DNA of 64,000 bases from Tibeticola sediminis. Its GTDB lineage: Bacteria; Pseudomonadota; Gammaproteobacteria; Burkholderiales; Burkholderiaceae_C. Both the position numbers and the translations under genes were made by a program. The stretch lies in assembly GCF_003843835.1 (NCBI RefSeq), contig NZ_RKQL01000001.1:682001-746000 (forward strand), in the 5' to 3' direction. Of this stretch, positions 46,122-59,095 are shown piece by piece. The notes beneath the pieces were generated by a model. That model ran no database searches. It saw only the letters and a list, made by a program, of their open reading frames with translations, and had not been told where the DNA came from. Position 1 is the stretch's first letter. The number at the start of each line of letters is the position of its first letter.

Positions 46122-46198
46122 CGTGGCCCATCGTTGCGGGTAAATCCCGATGCTCCGAGCCGGAGCACGCAGCAACCGCACTCCCATAATCCAAGGCC

Positions 46199-47479
46199 AT
46201 GGACCACAGCCGGGAGCGTCAGGGCCTCGAACCGCCAGCGCAGCGCCGCTGCGCGCTGCTGCTCACGGGTGGGGGCGCACGCGCGGCCTACCAGGTTGGG
46301 GTGCTGCAGGCGATTTGCGCCATGCGCCGCGTGCACCAGCCGCACGACAGCGGGGCGCCATTCGACATTCTCGTTGGCACCTCCGCCGGCGCCATCAACG
46401 CCGCAGCCCTGGCCTGCGGCCTCGACGAGTTCGACGCGACCGTCGAGCAGATGGCCTCGATCTGGAGCGGCTTCGAAGCGGGCCAGGTCTATGGCGCAGA
46501 CCTGCTCAGCGTGCTGCGCAGCGGTGCGCGGTGGATGGGTCTGCTCTCGATGGGATGGGTGCTCGCCCGCTTCGCGCGCATCAAGCCCAAGTCGCTCCTC
46601 GACAACACGCCGCTGGCAGAACTGTTGCAGCAGTGGGTGCCGCTCGAACGGTTGCCCGGCCTCATCGAACGGGGCACGCTGCGCGCGCTGGCCGTGACGG
46701 CTTCGAGCTACCAGTCGGGGCGGCACATCACCTTCTTCCAGGGCGCGCCCGGGCTCGAGCCGTGGGTGCGCTCGCAACGGCTTGCCGTCGAAGCCCCGAT
46801 CACGCACACCCATCTGCTGGCCTCCTCAGCCATTCCCTTCGTGTTTCCCGCGCAAGAATTGCCGATCCAGCAAGGGCGCGAATACTTCGGGGACGGCTCG
46901 ATGCGGCAAACCGCGCCCGTGGCACCGGCCATCCACCTCGGCGCGGAAAAAGTGCTCGTGATCGGGGCCGGCCGCATGAGCGAGCCGCGCACCTACACGC
47001 CATCACCCAGCGCCGGCGACTACCCCTCATTGGCACAGATCGCGGGACACGCACTCTCGAGCATCTTCCTCGATGCCCTCTCGGTCGATATCGAACGCGT
47101 CCGCCGCATCAACCAAACGCTGCACCTGGTGCCGCCCGACTTGCGCGCGCACAGCCCGCTGCGGCCCGTGGAACTGATGGTGATTGCGCCGACGCAGCGG
47201 CTCGACAGCCTCGCAGCTCAACATGCGGACGCCCTGCCCGCTCCGGTTCGCCGCCTGCTCGGCGCCTTGGGTGTCTCGTCGGGGCGCAGCGCTGCGGCGG
47301 GTGGCGCACTGGCAAGCTACCTGTTGTTCGAAGCGCCGTACACCCAAGCCCTCATGGCGCTCGGCGCCGCCGATGCCTGGGCCGCCGAGGCCGAACTCTG
47401 CGCCTTCCTCGGCTGGAGCGCGCCGGATGCGGCGCCGCCGCCGCGCATCGAACGCCGCCGCGACCCGCTGCGCGTGTAG
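46199..47479 (+). CDS. Patatin-like phospholipase
   Basis: A 426-residue lipase. The oxyanion motif GGGARAAYQVG is at about residues 24-34, the nucleophile Ser is in GTSAGAIN (GxSxG), and the Asp of the Ser-Asp dyad is in DGSMRQTAPVAPA. RssA/PlpD-type enzymes cleave phospholipid acyl chains. There is no signal peptide, and after residue ~300 is a helical C-terminal region of unknown role. The ATG at 46199 is 161 bp from the divergent apbC start. Confidence 0.9.
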   Translation: MDHSRERQGLEPPAQRRCALLLTGGGARAAYQVGVLQAICAMRRVHQPHDSGAPFDILVGTSAGAINAAALACGLDEFDATVEQMASIWSGFEAGQVYGADLLSVLRSGARWMGLLSMGWVLARFARIKPKSLLDNTPLAELLQQWVPLERLPGLIERGTLRALAVTASSYQSGRHITFFQGAPGLEPWVRSQRLAVEAPITHTHLLASSAIPFVFPAQELPIQQGREYFGDGSMRQTAPVAPAIHLGAEKVLVIGAGRMSEPRTYTPSPSAGDYPSLAQIAGHALSSIFLDALSVDIERVRRINQTLHLVPPDLRAHSPLRPVELMVIAPTQRLDSLAAQHADALPAPVRRLLGALGVSSGRSAAAGGALASYLLFEAPYTQALMALGAADAWAAEAELCAFLGWSAPDAAPPPRIERRRDPLRV

Positions 47480-47589
47480 CGCGGCCCCGGCCGAGCCACG
47501 CCCGCTCGGTTCTCCAGAGCGCTCTTTCGGCGTCGCTCGAATTCGCTTAGGGTGCGCCTCCTAAAATCGGCGCACACCTCCAAGGACCG

Positions 47590-49740
47590 ATGTCTATGCT
47601 TGATACCCCAGCGACCGAAACCCCGCGCCAGCTTTTCGTGACCACGGCCCTGCCCTACGCCAATGGGCCCTTCCACATCGGCCACATCATGGAATACATC
47701 CAGGCCGACATCTGGGTGCGCTTCCAGCGGCTGCAGGGGCACCGCGTGTATTTCGTCTGTGCCGACGATGCGCATGGCGCACCCATCATGATCGCGGCCG
47801 AAAAGGCCGGCAAGACGCCGCAGCAGTTCGTCGCCGAGATCGCCGCGGGCCGCAAACCGTACCTCGATGGTTTTCACATCAGCTTCGACAACTGGCACAA
47901 CACCGACGGGCCCGAGAATCACCAGCTCGCGCAGGACATCTACCGTGCCCTCAAGGCCAATGGCTTGATCGCCACCCGCACCATCGAACAGTTCTTCGAC
48001 CCGGAAAAGGGCATGTTCCTGCCGGACCGCTTCATCAAGGGCGAGTGCCCGAAGTGCGGCGCCAAGGACCAGTACGGCGACTCCTGCGAGGTTTGCGGCG
48101 CGGTCTACAGTCCCACCGAACTGAAAAACCCCTACTCGGCGCTTTCGGGTGCCACCCCGGTGCTGCGCAGTTCCGAGCACTTCTTCTTCCGCCTCTCGGA
48201 CCCGCGCTGTGTCGAGTTCTTGCAGGAATGGACCAGCACGCCGGGCCGCTTGCAGCCCGAGGTGCTCAACAAAATCCGCGAATGGTTCGAGCCCGGCGAG
48301 GGCGGTACCCCGACGCTGGCGGACTGGGACATCAGCCGTGACGCACCCTACTTCGGCATCGAAATTCCCGATGCGCCGGGCAAATACTTCTACGTCTGGC
48401 TCGACGCGCCGATCGGCTACCTCGCCTCGCTGAAAAACTTCTTCGACAAAGGCGGCGCACGCGCAGCCTACGGCGAAGCCCGCAGTTTCGAAGCATTCAT
48501 CGCCGACCCCGCGGTCGAGCAATACCACTTCATCGGCAAGGACATCACCTACTTCCACACCCTGTTCTGGCCGGCGACGCTGCATTTCAGCGGCCGCAAG
48601 ACGCCCACCAAGGTGTTCGTGCATGGCTTTCTCACCATCAACAACGGCGAGAAGATGAGCAAGAGCCGCGGCACCGGACTCGACCCGCTCAAATACCTCG
48701 AACTCGGTATGAACCCCGAGTGGCTGCGCTACTACCTCGCAGCCAAGCTCAACGCCCGCAATGAAGACGTGGATTTCAACCGCGACGACTTCATGGCCCG
48801 CGTCAACGCCGATCTGATCGGCAAGTTCGTCAACATCGCCTCCCGCGCGGCCGGCTTCATCAGCAAGCGCTTCGAAGGCCGGCTGGGCGAGGTCTCGGCG
48901 GATGGCGACGCGCTGCTCGAGCACCTGCACGACGCCGTGCCGCACATCACCGAGCTGTATGCCGAACGCGAATTCGCCAAGGTGCTGCGCGAGGTCATGG
49001 CGCTCGCCGACCGCGTCAACGCCTACGTGGACCAGAACAAACCCTGGGAGCTGGCCAAGCAACCGGGCATGGACGCGCGCCTGCACGACGTGTGCACCAC
49101 TTGCATCGAAGCCTTCCGCCTGCTGACGCTGATGCTCAAACCCGTGCTGCCCGCGCTGGCCGCGCAGGTGGAAAGCTTCCTGCAAATCGCCCCCATGGAC
49201 TACACCCAGGCCAACCAGCGCCTGGGCGCCGGCCACCGCATCGGTACCTACCAGCACCTGATGCAGCGCGTGGACGAAAAGCAGCTCGACGCGCTGTTTG
49301 CCCCGCCGCCCGAACGGGCCGCCACCCTGGCCAGCCCCAGCGTGACCGCTGCAGCCAGCCCCGGCGGCGAGCCCATCGCGCCCGTGATCGGTATCGACGA
49401 CTTTGCCAAAGTGGACCTGCGCATCGCGCGCATCGTTTCGTGCGAGCGGGTCGAGGGTTCGACCAAGCTGCTGCGCCTGATGCTCGACGTCGGGGAAACG
49501 GACGAAGCTGGTCAGCCGCGGCTGCGGCAGGTCTTTTCGGGCATCGCCAGCGCCTATGCCCCCGAAGAGCTCAGCGGGAAACTCACCGTCATGGTCGCCA
49601 ACCTGGCGCCGCGCAAGATGAAGTTCGGGATCAGCGAAGGCATGGTGCTCGCGGCCAGCCATGCCAACGAAAAAGCCCACCCGGGCATTTTCGTGCTCAC
49701 CCCCTGGCCCGGCGCGCAACCGGGCATGCGGGTGCGCTGA
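47590..49740 (+). CDS. metG: Methionyl-tRNA synthetase
   Basis: A 716-residue class Ia synthetase. The HIGH motif is [15 protein letters not shown] near residue 23, the zinc site uses [17 protein letters not shown], and the KMSKS motif is [12 protein letters not shown] near 355. The last ~115 residues are the EMAP-like tRNA-binding dimerisation domain ([17 protein letters not shown]). AAGGA precedes the ATG at 47590. Length equals that of other proteobacterial long MetRS. Confidence 0.98.
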   Translation: MSMLDTPATETPRQLFVTTALPYANGPFHIGHIMEYIQADIWVRFQRLQGHRVYFVCADDAHGAPIMIAAEKAGKTPQQFVAEIAAGRKPYLDGFHISFDNWHNTDGPENHQLAQDIYRALKANGLIATRTIEQFFDPEKGMFLPDRFIKGECPKCGAKDQYGDSCEVCGAVYSPTELKNPYSALSGATPVLRSSEHFFFRLSDPRCVEFLQEWTSTPGRLQPEVLNKIREWFEPGEGGTPTLADWDISRDAPYFGIEIPDAPGKYFYVWLDAPIGYLASLKNFFDKGGARAAYGEARSFEAFIADPAVEQYHFIGKDITYFHTLFWPATLHFSGRKTPTKVFVHGFLTINNGEKMSKSRGTGLDPLKYLELGMNPEWLRYYLAAKLNARNEDVDFNRDDFMARVNADLIGKFVNIASRAAGFISKRFEGRLGEVSADGDALLEHLHDAVPHITELYAEREFAKVLREVMALADRVNAYVDQNKPWELAKQPGMDARLHDVCTTCIEAFRLLTLMLKPVLPALAAQVESFLQIAPMDYTQANQRLGAGHRIGTYQHLMQRVDEKQLDALFAPPPERAATLASPSVTAAASPGGEPIAPVIGIDDFAKVDLRIARIVSCERVEGSTKLLRLMLDVGETDEAGQPRLRQVFSGIASAYAPEELSGKLTVMVANLAPRKMKFGISEGMVLAASHANEKAHPGIFVLTPWPGAQPGMRVR

Positions 49741-49966
49741 GCGTGCACAGCCCCCGTCGCCGCGCACCGTGAGACCCGGCTGTGTTTGATTGGATGGCTC
49801 GAGCGGATAATGACGGAGCCATGAACATTCGCTTGACCTGGCTCAATCGTCATGCCAGCCCCTCGCGGCGCCGGCGCTTCATTGCGTTGCGACACCATTG
49901 CGGACCTCCTGCGCGGCTCACCCCGATTGGTGATTCCCGCTGTTCCATTGAATTCAAGGAGGTTCC
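49741..49966. other. Intergenic region metG-SulP
   Basis: 226 bp without a supported gene. TTGATT (about 49789) and TAATGA (about 49808) could be a promoter for the SulP gene. A 73-residue open frame from 49782 lacks coding character. Confidence 0.35.
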
Positions 49967-51643
49967 GTGTCCATTTCTCTCCCTCGTTTCCGCCCCGCGC
50001 TGATCGACAGCCTCAAGGGCTACAACCGTGAGCGCTTCACGCGCGACGTCGCGGCCGGGCTCACGGTCGGCGTCGTCGCCCTGCCGCTGGCCATGGCGTT
50101 TGCGATTGCCAGCGGCCTCAAGCCCGAGGCGGGCATCTTCACCGCCGTCATTGCCGGTCTTTTGATTTCGGTGTTCGGGGGCAGCCCGGTGCAGATCGGC
50201 GGCCCTGCGGGCGCCTTCATCGTCATCGTCTACGGCATCCTCGAGCGCTACGGCCTGGCCAACCTCATCATCGCCACCGCCATGTCGGGGCTGCTGCTGT
50301 TCCTCATGGGGGTGCTGCGACTGGGCACGCTGGTGCGCTTCATCCCGATTGCGGTGGTCATTGGATTTACCAACGGCATCGCGGTGCTGATTGCCCTCTC
50401 ACAAGTCAAGGACGTGCTGGGCCTCAAAGTTGCGAAGATGCCGGCGGACTTTTTCGGCATGTTGCACACACTCGCCGATGCCCTGCCGACGTTCAACGCC
50501 ACGGCGTTGGCACTGGCGGCGGCTTCGCTCGCCGTGATCATCATCTGGCAGTTCTTCATGCCCAAGATTGGCAGCGGCATTCAGTTCGCCGGCAAGCTCA
50601 CGCCGATTCCGGGCTCGATCGTGGCGCTGGTGCTGGCGACCACGGCCACTTCGTTCTTCGGGCTCGATGTGGAAACCATCGGCAGCCGCTTTGGCGGCAT
50701 CCCCTCGGGGCTGCCCGCGTTCACGCTTCCGGACTTCAGTTGGGAGACGGCGCGGCATTTGTTCATGCCTACCTTCACGCTGGCGATGCTCGGCGCGATC
50801 GAATCCTTGCTGTGCGCGCGCGTGGCGGACTCGATGACCGACAGCCGCCACGACCCAAACCAGGAGTTGATGGGGCAAGGCATTGCGAACTTCGTCACCC
50901 CCTTCTTCGGTGGCATGCCCGCCACCGGCACCATCGCGCGCACCGTGACCAACATCAAGAGCGGCGCGAGCAGCCCGATTGCCGGCATCGTGCATTCCCT
51001 GACGCTGCTCGTGGTGCTGCTGGTGGCCGCGCCGCTGGCATCCAAAATTCCGTTGGCGACGCTGGCGGCGATTTTGCTGTTCGTGGCCTGGAACATGGGC
51101 GAGTGGCGCGAGTTCGTCCACCTGCGCAACTACCGGCTGCCGTATCGCGTCACGCTGCTGGCGGTGTTCTTCCTGACCGTCGTCTTTGACCTGACGGTGG
51201 CGGTCGAAATCGGGCTGGTGGCTTCTTTGCTGACCTTCATTTACCGCATCTCGAGCCTTTCGCGCGCCGAGCCGGTGACGGCCGATGCCTTTCCCGAACT
51301 GCGCGGCCACGAGGCGGAGATCCAAGCCTGGCGTCTTTATGGCGCGCTGTTTTTCGGGGCGGTCGAACTGCTCGAGCGGATCGAGCGCGAATTGCCCCAG
51401 CAGGCCTTGATCCTCGACCTGAAAAACCTGATTTACATGGATACGTCCGGAGCCGATGCGCTGCAAAGCCTCATCAAAACCAGCCACAAGCGGGGCGTGC
51501 GTTTCATCCTGTGCGGCATGAGTCACCAGCCGCTCGAGATGGCGCAGCGCAGCGGGCTGCTGGCGCTCGTCGGCCCAGACGCCATCTACCCGAGCTTGGC
51601 CGAGGCGATCCGCGCGGCAGTCCCACGGCAAGCTCAAGCTTGA
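49967..51643 (+). CDS. SulP-family anion transporter with STAS domain
   Basis: A 558-residue inner-membrane protein. Twelve or so hydrophobic segments occupy residues ~20-425, with the SulP phrases VALPLAMAFAIASGLKPEAG, GLLISVFGGSPVQIGGPAGAF and GGMPATGTIARTVTNIKSGA. Residues 435-550 are the cytosolic STAS domain (ILDLKNLIYMDTSGADAL). SulP members carry sulfate, bicarbonate, nitrate or dicarboxylates; specificity cannot be told. The start is GTG 49967, supported by AGGAGG 5 nt upstream. Confidence 0.93.
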   Translation: MSISLPRFRPALIDSLKGYNRERFTRDVAAGLTVGVVALPLAMAFAIASGLKPEAGIFTAVIAGLLISVFGGSPVQIGGPAGAFIVIVYGILERYGLANLIIATAMSGLLLFLMGVLRLGTLVRFIPIAVVIGFTNGIAVLIALSQVKDVLGLKVAKMPADFFGMLHTLADALPTFNATALALAAASLAVIIIWQFFMPKIGSGIQFAGKLTPIPGSIVALVLATTATSFFGLDVETIGSRFGGIPSGLPAFTLPDFSWETARHLFMPTFTLAMLGAIESLLCARVADSMTDSRHDPNQELMGQGIANFVTPFFGGMPATGTIARTVTNIKSGASSPIAGIVHSLTLLVVLLVAAPLASKIPLATLAAILLFVAWNMGEWREFVHLRNYRLPYRVTLLAVFFLTVVFDLTVAVEIGLVASLLTFIYRISSLSRAEPVTADAFPELRGHEAEIQAWRLYGALFFGAVELLERIERELPQQALILDLKNLIYMDTSGADALQSLIKTSHKRGVRFILCGMSHQPLEMAQRSGLLALVGPDAIYPSLAEAIRAAVPRQAQA

Positions 51644-51785
51644 GGAACAGGGAGCGACGCGCTGCCCGGACGCGGGCCTCGGGGCCTTGTCCCCGAGGGT
51701 GTGTCCCCAAGGGGCAGCAGCCCATAAAATGACCGGCTTACGCCGCTCGCCCCGGGCTGCGGCGCTTTACGGGACCAGTCGCACC

Positions 51786-51998
51786 ATGTCGATCAAAGAT
51801 TTCTTCCAGCGTCCGCATTACGTTTCGGACGCAACGCAGTTCATCGAGTCGCTCAAGAAGGCAAATCCGGATCTCGAGGCCGAGCAGCGGGCCGGCCGCG
51901 GCTTGCTGTGGGACCGGCCGCGCGACCGTGCGCTGATGCGCGATTTCGAGGCCGCGCGCGTGCCGCAAAAGCCCTACGTCTACCAGAACGAGTCCTGA
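51786..51998 (+). CDS. DUF3460 family protein
   Basis: A 70-residue protein starting MSIKDFFQRPHYVSDATQFI, with LLWDRPRDRALMRDF and a C-terminal PQKPYVYQ. It is a small soluble protein conserved in Burkholderiales next to scpA; no function is known. The ATG 51786 is used; the open frame upstream to 51687 is not conserved in character. Confidence 0.85.
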   Translation: MSIKDFFQRPHYVSDATQFIESLKKANPDLEAEQRAGRGLLWDRPRDRALMRDFEAARVPQKPYVYQNES

Positions 51999-52127
51999 GC
52001 AGCGGTCAACCCCCGTTGCGGCGCCCGATGAGGCCGCTCAACGCTCCCGACCAGGCTTTTTTGAACTTTTCTGGCCGAACCCCAGCGCCATCTGGTCGTT
52101 TTCTGCTCCTGTTTTTGAAGTGACGGC

Positions 52128-52985
52128 ATGATCGCCCACGCTGCCCCTGAGAGCCACGCCACGCCGGGCGAGGGGCCGAGTGCGGCCATGCCCGAGCTTG
52201 TGGACCCGGTCGCCGTGGCTCGCCTCTACGGTGAGCCGCTGTTTGCGCTGCCGCAGGACCTCTACATCCCGCCCGATGCGCTCGAGGTGTTTCTGGAGGC
52301 TTTCGAAGGGCCGCTGGATTTGCTGCTGTATTTGATCCGCAAGCAGAACTTCAACATCCTCGACATCCCGATGGCCGCCGTGACGCGACAGTATCTGGCC
52401 TATGTCGAGGAAATCCGCAGCCGCAACCTCGAACTCGCGGCCGAGTATCTGCTGATGGCGGCGATGCTCATCGAGATCAAGTCTCGCATGTTGTTGCCGC
52501 GCCCGGTGACGAGCGACACCGAGGAAGTCGAGGATCCGCGCGCCGAGCTTGTGCGCCGGCTGCTCGAATATGAGCGCATCAAGCTCGCCGCGAGCCGAAT
52601 CGACGCGCTGCCGCTGCTCGGGCGCGACGTGCTGCGGGCCCAGGTAGCCATCGAGCAGGCCTTGGCGCCCCGCCTGCCGGACGTGCGTACCGCCGACCTG
52701 CAGCAGGCCTGGCAGGAAATCCTGCGCCGCGCGCGGCTGGTGCAACGTCACCAGATCACGCGCGAAGAACTCAGCGTGCGCGAGCACATGAGCCTCGTGC
52801 TGAGGCGCCTGCAAGGCAAGCGCTTCGTCGAATTCGGCGAGCTGTTCGACCCGCACAAGGGCGCGCCCGTGCTGGTGGTGACTTTCATTGCCATCCTCGA
52901 GCTGGCGCGCGAATCCCTGATCGAAATCACGCAGGCACAAGCCTTCGCACCCATCTGGGTGCGTCTGGCGTACACGCCGAGCTGA
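52128..52985 (+). CDS. scpA: Segregation and condensation protein A
   Basis: A 285-residue kleisin that bridges the SMC heads in chromosome condensation. Residues ~45-130 hold FEGPLDLLLYLIRKQNFNILDIP and AAEYLLMAAMLIEIKSRMLLP, the core ScpA signature. The C-terminal winged helix (FVEFGELFDPHKGAPVLVVT) is present. A short N-terminal extension (residues 1-40) precedes it. ScpB is not in the window. Confidence 0.95.
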   Translation: MIAHAAPESHATPGEGPSAAMPELVDPVAVARLYGEPLFALPQDLYIPPDALEVFLEAFEGPLDLLLYLIRKQNFNILDIPMAAVTRQYLAYVEEIRSRNLELAAEYLLMAAMLIEIKSRMLLPRPVTSDTEEVEDPRAELVRRLLEYERIKLAASRIDALPLLGRDVLRAQVAIEQALAPRLPDVRTADLQQAWQEILRRARLVQRHQITREELSVREHMSLVLRRLQGKRFVEFGELFDPHKGAPVLVVTFIAILELARESLIEITQAQAFAPIWVRLAYTPS

Positions 52986-53025
52986 GATCCCGCACTCGGG
53001 CGCATCCACCCAACCAGCATCCACC

Positions 53026-54603
53026 ATGAGCGAACGTTTTCTCGATTTCGATGTCTTGGTCGTCGGCAGCGGCCTCGCTGGCCTCTCGACAGCCTTGCAC
53101 CTGGCGGCAAACCGGCGCGTCGCCGTCCTCACCAAGCGAGGGCTCGACGACAGCGCCAGCGCCTGGGCGCAAGGTGGCATTGCGGCCGTGCTCGACCCGA
53201 GCGACAGCTTCGACGCCCATGTGCGCGACACCCTCGTGGCCGGAGACGGGCTGTGCGACGAAGCGGCGGTGCGCCATGTCGTCGAGCACGCCCCCGAGGC
53301 GATCCGCTGGCTGCAGTCGCTCGGTGTGCCGTTTTCGCTCGAGGACGGGCAAATCCACCTGACGCGGGAAGGCGGTCACAGCGCGCGGCGCATCGCGCAC
53401 GTGGCCGACGCCACCGGTGCCGCGGTGCAACGCACCCTGATCGAGCAGGTGCGCAGCAGCCCCAACATCACGGTGCTGGAGCATCACACGCTGGTGGATC
53501 TGATCACCGGCTCACGGCTTGGACTCGAGGCGAACCGTTGCCTCGGCCTCTACGCGCTCGACGAGCTCAGCGACGAAGTGCTCACACTGCGGGCACCGCA
53601 TACGGTGCTGGCCACCGGAGGCGCGGGCAAGGTCTATCTCTACACGACCAACCCCGACACCGCCACCGGCGACGGCATCGCGGCGGCCTGGCGCGCGGGA
53701 TGCCGCGTGGCAGACATGGAATTCATTCAGTTCCACCCGACCTGCCTCTACCACCCGCTGGCCAAATCCTTCCTGATCTCGGAGGCGGTACGCGGCGAGG
53801 GCGGTCGCCTGATCCTGCCCGACGGCACGCGCTTCATGCCCCAGCATGACCCGCGCGCCGAGCTCGCGCCGCGTGATGTGGTGGCACGGGCGATCGACTT
53901 CGAGATGAAAAAGCACGGTCTGGACTGTGTCTATCTCGACATCTCCCACCAGAGTCCAGCGTTCCTCCAGGAACATTTCCCCAACATCCTCGCCCGCTGC
54001 GCCGAGCTCGGCATCGACATCACGCGCCAGCCGATTCCGGTCGTCCCCGCGGCGCATTACACCTGCGGGGGCGTCGTCACCGATCTGCATGCGCGCACCG
54101 ACATTCCGGGCCTCTACGCGGTTGGCGAGACCGCATGGACCGGCCTGCATGGCGCCAACCGGCTTGCCAGCAACTCCCTGCTCGAATGCATGGTGTTTGC
54201 CCACGCGGCAGCGCGCCACATCGAAGTGACCGAACGCCACCCGCCTCCGGCCCTGCCTTTGTGGGACGACAGCCGCGTGACCGACCCCGATGAAATGGTG
54301 GTGATCTCGCACAACTGGGAAGAATTGCGCCGTTTCATGTGGGACTACGTCGGCATCGTGCGCACCAACAAGCGCCTGGAGCGCGCGGCGCACCGAATCG
54401 CAACCCTCAAGGGCGAGATACACGAGTTCTATGCCCGTTTTCATGTGACGCGTGACCTGCTCGAATTGCGCAACCTCGTGCAGGTCGCGGACCTCATCGT
54501 GCGCTCGGCGCAGCTGCGCCACGAAAGTCGCGGGCTGCACTACAGCCGAGACTATCCGGCCAAACTGCCGCGCGCCCTCGACACCGTGCTGGCCCCTTTT
54601 TGA
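53026..54603 (+). CDS. nadB: L-aspartate oxidase
   Basis: A 525-residue flavoenzyme oxidising L-aspartate to iminoaspartate, the substrate of NadA. The FAD-binding motif is [17 protein letters not shown] near residue 9; [26 protein letters not shown] and [17 protein letters not shown] are family motifs. It ends 8 bp before panD, so both aspartate-using enzymes probably share a transcript. nadA and nadC lie 0.7-2.6 kb downstream on the opposite strand. Confidence 0.97.
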   Translation: MSERFLDFDVLVVGSGLAGLSTALHLAANRRVAVLTKRGLDDSASAWAQGGIAAVLDPSDSFDAHVRDTLVAGDGLCDEAAVRHVVEHAPEAIRWLQSLGVPFSLEDGQIHLTREGGHSARRIAHVADATGAAVQRTLIEQVRSSPNITVLEHHTLVDLITGSRLGLEANRCLGLYALDELSDEVLTLRAPHTVLATGGAGKVYLYTTNPDTATGDGIAAAWRAGCRVADMEFIQFHPTCLYHPLAKSFLISEAVRGEGGRLILPDGTRFMPQHDPRAELAPRDVVARAIDFEMKKHGLDCVYLDISHQSPAFLQEHFPNILARCAELGIDITRQPIPVVPAAHYTCGGVVTDLHARTDIPGLYAVGETAWTGLHGANRLASNSLLECMVFAHAAARHIEVTERHPPPALPLWDDSRVTDPDEMVVISHNWEELRRFMWDYVGIVRTNKRLERAAHRIATLKGEIHEFYARFHVTRDLLELRNLVQVADLIVRSAQLRHESRGLHYSRDYPAKLPRALDTVLAPF

Positions 54604-54611
54604 GACCAACC

Positions 54612-54992
54612 ATGTACCGAACCCTACTCAAATCCAAGATCCACCGCGCCACCGTCACCCAGTGCGAGCTGCACTATGAGGGTTCGTGCGCGATCGACGA
54701 AGACCTGCTCGACGCGGCCGACATCTGCGAAAACGAACAGGTGCACATCTGGAACATCGCCAACGGCGAGCGCTTCATCACCTACGCCATCCGTGGTGAG
54801 CGCGGTACCGGCATGATCTCGGTCAACGGCTCGGCCGCCCGGCGCGCGGCGGTGGGCGACCTCATCATCATCGCCGCCTTCGCCCAAGTACCCGAAGACC
54901 GCGTGGCCGCCCATGCGCCGCGACTGGTTTTCGTCGATGCGGCCAACCGCCCCGTGGATCTGCGCCACGCGGTGCCGCTGCAACGCGCCTGA
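54612..54992 (+). CDS. panD: Aspartate 1-decarboxylase PanD
   Basis: A 126-residue pyruvoyl enzyme making beta-alanine from aspartate for pantothenate. Self-cleavage occurs between Gly24 and Ser25 in [29 protein letters not shown] is the family motif region. ATG 54612 is the family start; an in-frame GTG/ATG at 54600 overlapping nadB is not needed. It supplies PanC, encoded at 58.2 kb. Confidence 0.97.
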   Translation: MYRTLLKSKIHRATVTQCELHYEGSCAIDEDLLDAADICENEQVHIWNIANGERFITYAIRGERGTGMISVNGSAARRAAVGDLIIIAAFAQVPEDRVAAHAPRLVFVDAANRPVDLRHAVPLQRA

Positions 54993-55018
54993 GCCGGTCC
55001 GGGCTGTACCCGGATCAG

Positions 55019-55187
55019 TTAAGGCAACGCTGAATAAGTTCCCGTGATGGCGCGCGCCCGGCCGCGGGATGGGATGCGAGGCGCAAACCGCAGCCATAGC
55101 CGAAGCTATGGCGAGGATTTGCAACGAAGCAGACCGCCCGCAGCCGCGATGCGCGACGCGCGAGGGACTTGTTCAGCGTTGCCTTAA
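55019..55187. mobile_element. Repeat R2, full 161-bp copy with TTAA flanks
   Basis: The element spans 55023-55183, between TTAA at 55019-55022 and 55184-55187. Ends are GGCAACGCTGAA and its complement; the inverted similarity continues as AAGT/ACTT and beyond. The centre (55079-55126) is a hairpin with AGCCATAGC / GCTATGGC that matches the centre of R1 at 38 of 48 positions. No open frame. It lies between the convergent panD and nadA, 26 bp after the panD stop. Confidence 0.82.
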
Positions 55188-55257
55188 GTTTCGATAGCAA
55201 GAAAGCCGCAATTTACGCCGGGATACCGGCAAAAATAAAACCCAGCGCGCCAGAACC

Positions 55258-56355
55258 TCACACCGCACCCAGCTCGGGCACCAGCGCGCCGGCGTTTTGC
55301 CCGCTGCGTTGCGCGGCGGTGAACGCGAGCATGCGCTCGATCGGCAGGCGCGCACGGTCGATCAGCGCCGCATCCACGGTGATTTCGTTGGCGCCGGTCT
55401 CGAGCACGCGCGCAACACCCGCAAGCCCGTTCATCGCCATCCACGGGCAGTGCGCGCAGCTCTTGCATGTGGCGCTGCGTCCGGCGGTGGGGGCCTCGAT
55501 GAACACCTTGCCGGGGTTCTGGGTGCGCAGCTTGTGCATCATGCCGCTGTCGGTGGCCACGATGAATTCACGGGCATCCATCTCGCGCGCGGCTTTGAGG
55601 ATGGCCGAGGTCGACCCCACCGCATCGGCCAGCGCCACCACGGCCGCGGGGCTTTCGGGATGCACGAGCACCTTGGCGCCGGGGTGCTCGCGCATGAGCG
55701 ACTGCAACTCGAAGGCCTTGAACTCGTCGTGCACCACGCACGAACCCTCCCACAGCAGCATGTCCGCACCGGTCTGCTCGCGGATGTAGCCGCCCAGGTG
55801 CTTGTCGGGCGCCCAGAGGATTTTGTGGCCTTTGTCTTTGAGCGCGCGCACGATGTCGAGCGCGCAGCTCGAAGTCACCACCCAGTCGGCGCGCGCCTTC
55901 ACCGCGGCGCTGGTGTTGGCATAGACCACCACCGTGCGGTCGGGATGCGCGTCGCAAAAGGCGCTGAAGGCGTCGATCGGGCAGCCGAGGTCGAGCGAGC
56001 AGGTGGCGTCGAGGTCGGGCATGAGCACGCGCTTGTCCGGGCTCAGGATCTTGGCCGTCTCGCCCATGAAGCGCACGCCCGAGACGACGAGCGTGCGCGC
56101 GGGGTGCTCGCGCCCGAAGCGCGCCATCTCCAGCGAGTCGCTCACGATGCCGCCGGTCTCCTCCGCCAGGTCCTGCAAGTCCGGGTGCACGTAGTAATGC
56201 GACACCATCACCGCGTCCTGCGCCTTGAGCAGCGCGCGGATGCGCTCCTTGAGTGCCGCTCGCTCATGCGGCGCGGGCTCCACCGGCACACGCGCCCACG
56301 CATGGCGGGTGCTGCACGCGGGTTGTTCGTATTCGACATCAATGATCGTGTTCAT
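55258..56355 (-). CDS. nadA: Quinolinate synthase A
   Basis: A 365-residue [4Fe-4S] enzyme condensing iminoaspartate with DHAP to quinolinate. Cluster cysteines lie in [13 protein letters not shown], the SSCALDIV region and [31 protein letters not shown] is the family N-terminal phrase. A TTG at 56361 overlaps the nadC stop, but GAGGAG sits 8 nt before ATG 56355 and only 2 nt before the TTG, so the ATG is chosen. nadC is directly upstream. Confidence 0.97.
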   Translation of the reverse strand: MNTIIDVEYEQPACSTRHAWARVPVEPAPHERAALKERIRALLKAQDAVMVSHYYVHPDLQDLAEETGGIVSDSLEMARFGREHPARTLVVSGVRFMGETAKILSPDKRVLMPDLDATCSLDLGCPIDAFSAFCDAHPDRTVVVYANTSAAVKARADWVVTSSCALDIVRALKDKGHKILWAPDKHLGGYIREQTGADMLLWEGSCVVHDEFKAFELQSLMREHPGAKVLVHPESPAAVVALADAVGSTSAILKAAREMDAREFIVATDSGMMHKLRTQNPGKVFIEAPTAGRSATCKSCAHCPWMAMNGLAGVARVLETGANEITVDAALIDRARLPIERMLAFTAAQRSGQNAGALVPELGAV

Positions 56356-56357
56356 GC

Positions 56358-57224
56358 TCAAAGCTCCTCGAAGCGCATCGAATAATCGGTGGCGACCACG
56401 TCCTTGGTCAGCGTGCCCATGGAAATGCGGTCCACACCGGTCTGCGCCAGTTCGGCCAGATTTTCCAGCCGCACACCCCCCGACACCTCGAGCACCGCCC
56501 GCCCGGCGTTGATGCGCACCGCCTCACGGATGGTCGCCAAGTCCATGTTGTCGAGCAGCACCATCCGAGCACCGGCGTCGAGCGCCTCCATCAGCTGCAC
56601 GAGCGTCTCGACCTCGATCTCGATGAACGCGGCCTGGGGCGCCACGCGCCGGGCAGCCTCGAGCACGGGCCGAATGCCGCCTGCGGCCGCGATATGGTTT
56701 TCCTTGATCAACACCGCATCGTAGAGGCCGATGCGGTGGTTCGTGCCGCCCCCCACCCGCACCGCGTATTTCTGCGCCAGCCGCAGGCCGGGGAAGGTCT
56801 TGCGCGTGTCGACGATGTGCGCGCGGGTACCGGCCACCTCGGCCACGCAACGCGCGGTTTTGGTTGCAACACCGCTGAGCAGCTGCAGAAAGTTGAGCGC
56901 GGTGCGCTCAGCGCTGAGCAGGGCACGCGCATCGCCCTCGATGCGGACCACGCACTGAGCGGGCACGAGGCGCGCACCCTCGGTCGCCTCCCAGACGATG
57001 GACGCCTCGGGGTCGAGCGCCAGAAACGCGGCCTCCAGCCACGGGGCGCCGCAGAGCACGGCCGGCTCGCGCACCACGATCTGCGCCCGCGCCCGCCGCC
57101 CCGCGGGCACCAGGGCCGCAGTGAGGTCGCCGGTGCCCAGGTCTTCGGCCAGTGCGCGGCGCACGTCCTCGGCGGCCAGTCGGGCGACAAACTCGGGGTT
57201 TTGAAAATCCGTTTCGGTTGGCAT
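56358..57224 (-). CDS. nadC: Nicotinate-nucleotide pyrophosphorylase (quinolinate phosphoribosyltransferase)
   Basis: A 288-residue enzyme converting quinolinate and PRPP to nicotinate mononucleotide. The motifs [38 protein letters not shown] and [17 protein letters not shown] are conserved and hold the substrate-binding Arg, Lys and His. The start is ATG 57224 ([11 protein letters not shown]); the frame is open to 57302, overlapping divergent panB. It is followed 2 nt later by nadA. Confidence 0.97.
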   Translation of the reverse strand: MPTETDFQNPEFVARLAAEDVRRALAEDLGTGDLTAALVPAGRRARAQIVVREPAVLCGAPWLEAAFLALDPEASIVWEATEGARLVPAQCVVRIEGDARALLSAERTALNFLQLLSGVATKTARCVAEVAGTRAHIVDTRKTFPGLRLAQKYAVRVGGGTNHRIGLYDAVLIKENHIAAAGGIRPVLEAARRVAPQAAFIEIEVETLVQLMEALDAGARMVLLDNMDLATIREAVRINAGRAVLEVSGGVRLENLAELAQTGVDRISMGTLTKDVVATDYSMRFEEL

Positions 57225-57286
57225 GCGGCAAGCATAGCCGCATCGAATAGACTCGCGCCCACTGGCGCAACCACAACCCCAAGACC

Positions 57287-59078
<1,792 letters not shown>

Positions 59079-59095
59079 AGCACGCCTGAGAAGCC

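Noticed and set aside
47317-49767. 816-codon open frame on the minus strand opposite metG
   Set aside because: Antisense shadow; metG has HIGH and KMSKS motifs and a ribosome site.
49782-50003. 73-codon open frame overlapping the SulP start
   Set aside because: No ribosome site, no family character, and it overlaps a well-supported GTG start with AGGAGG.
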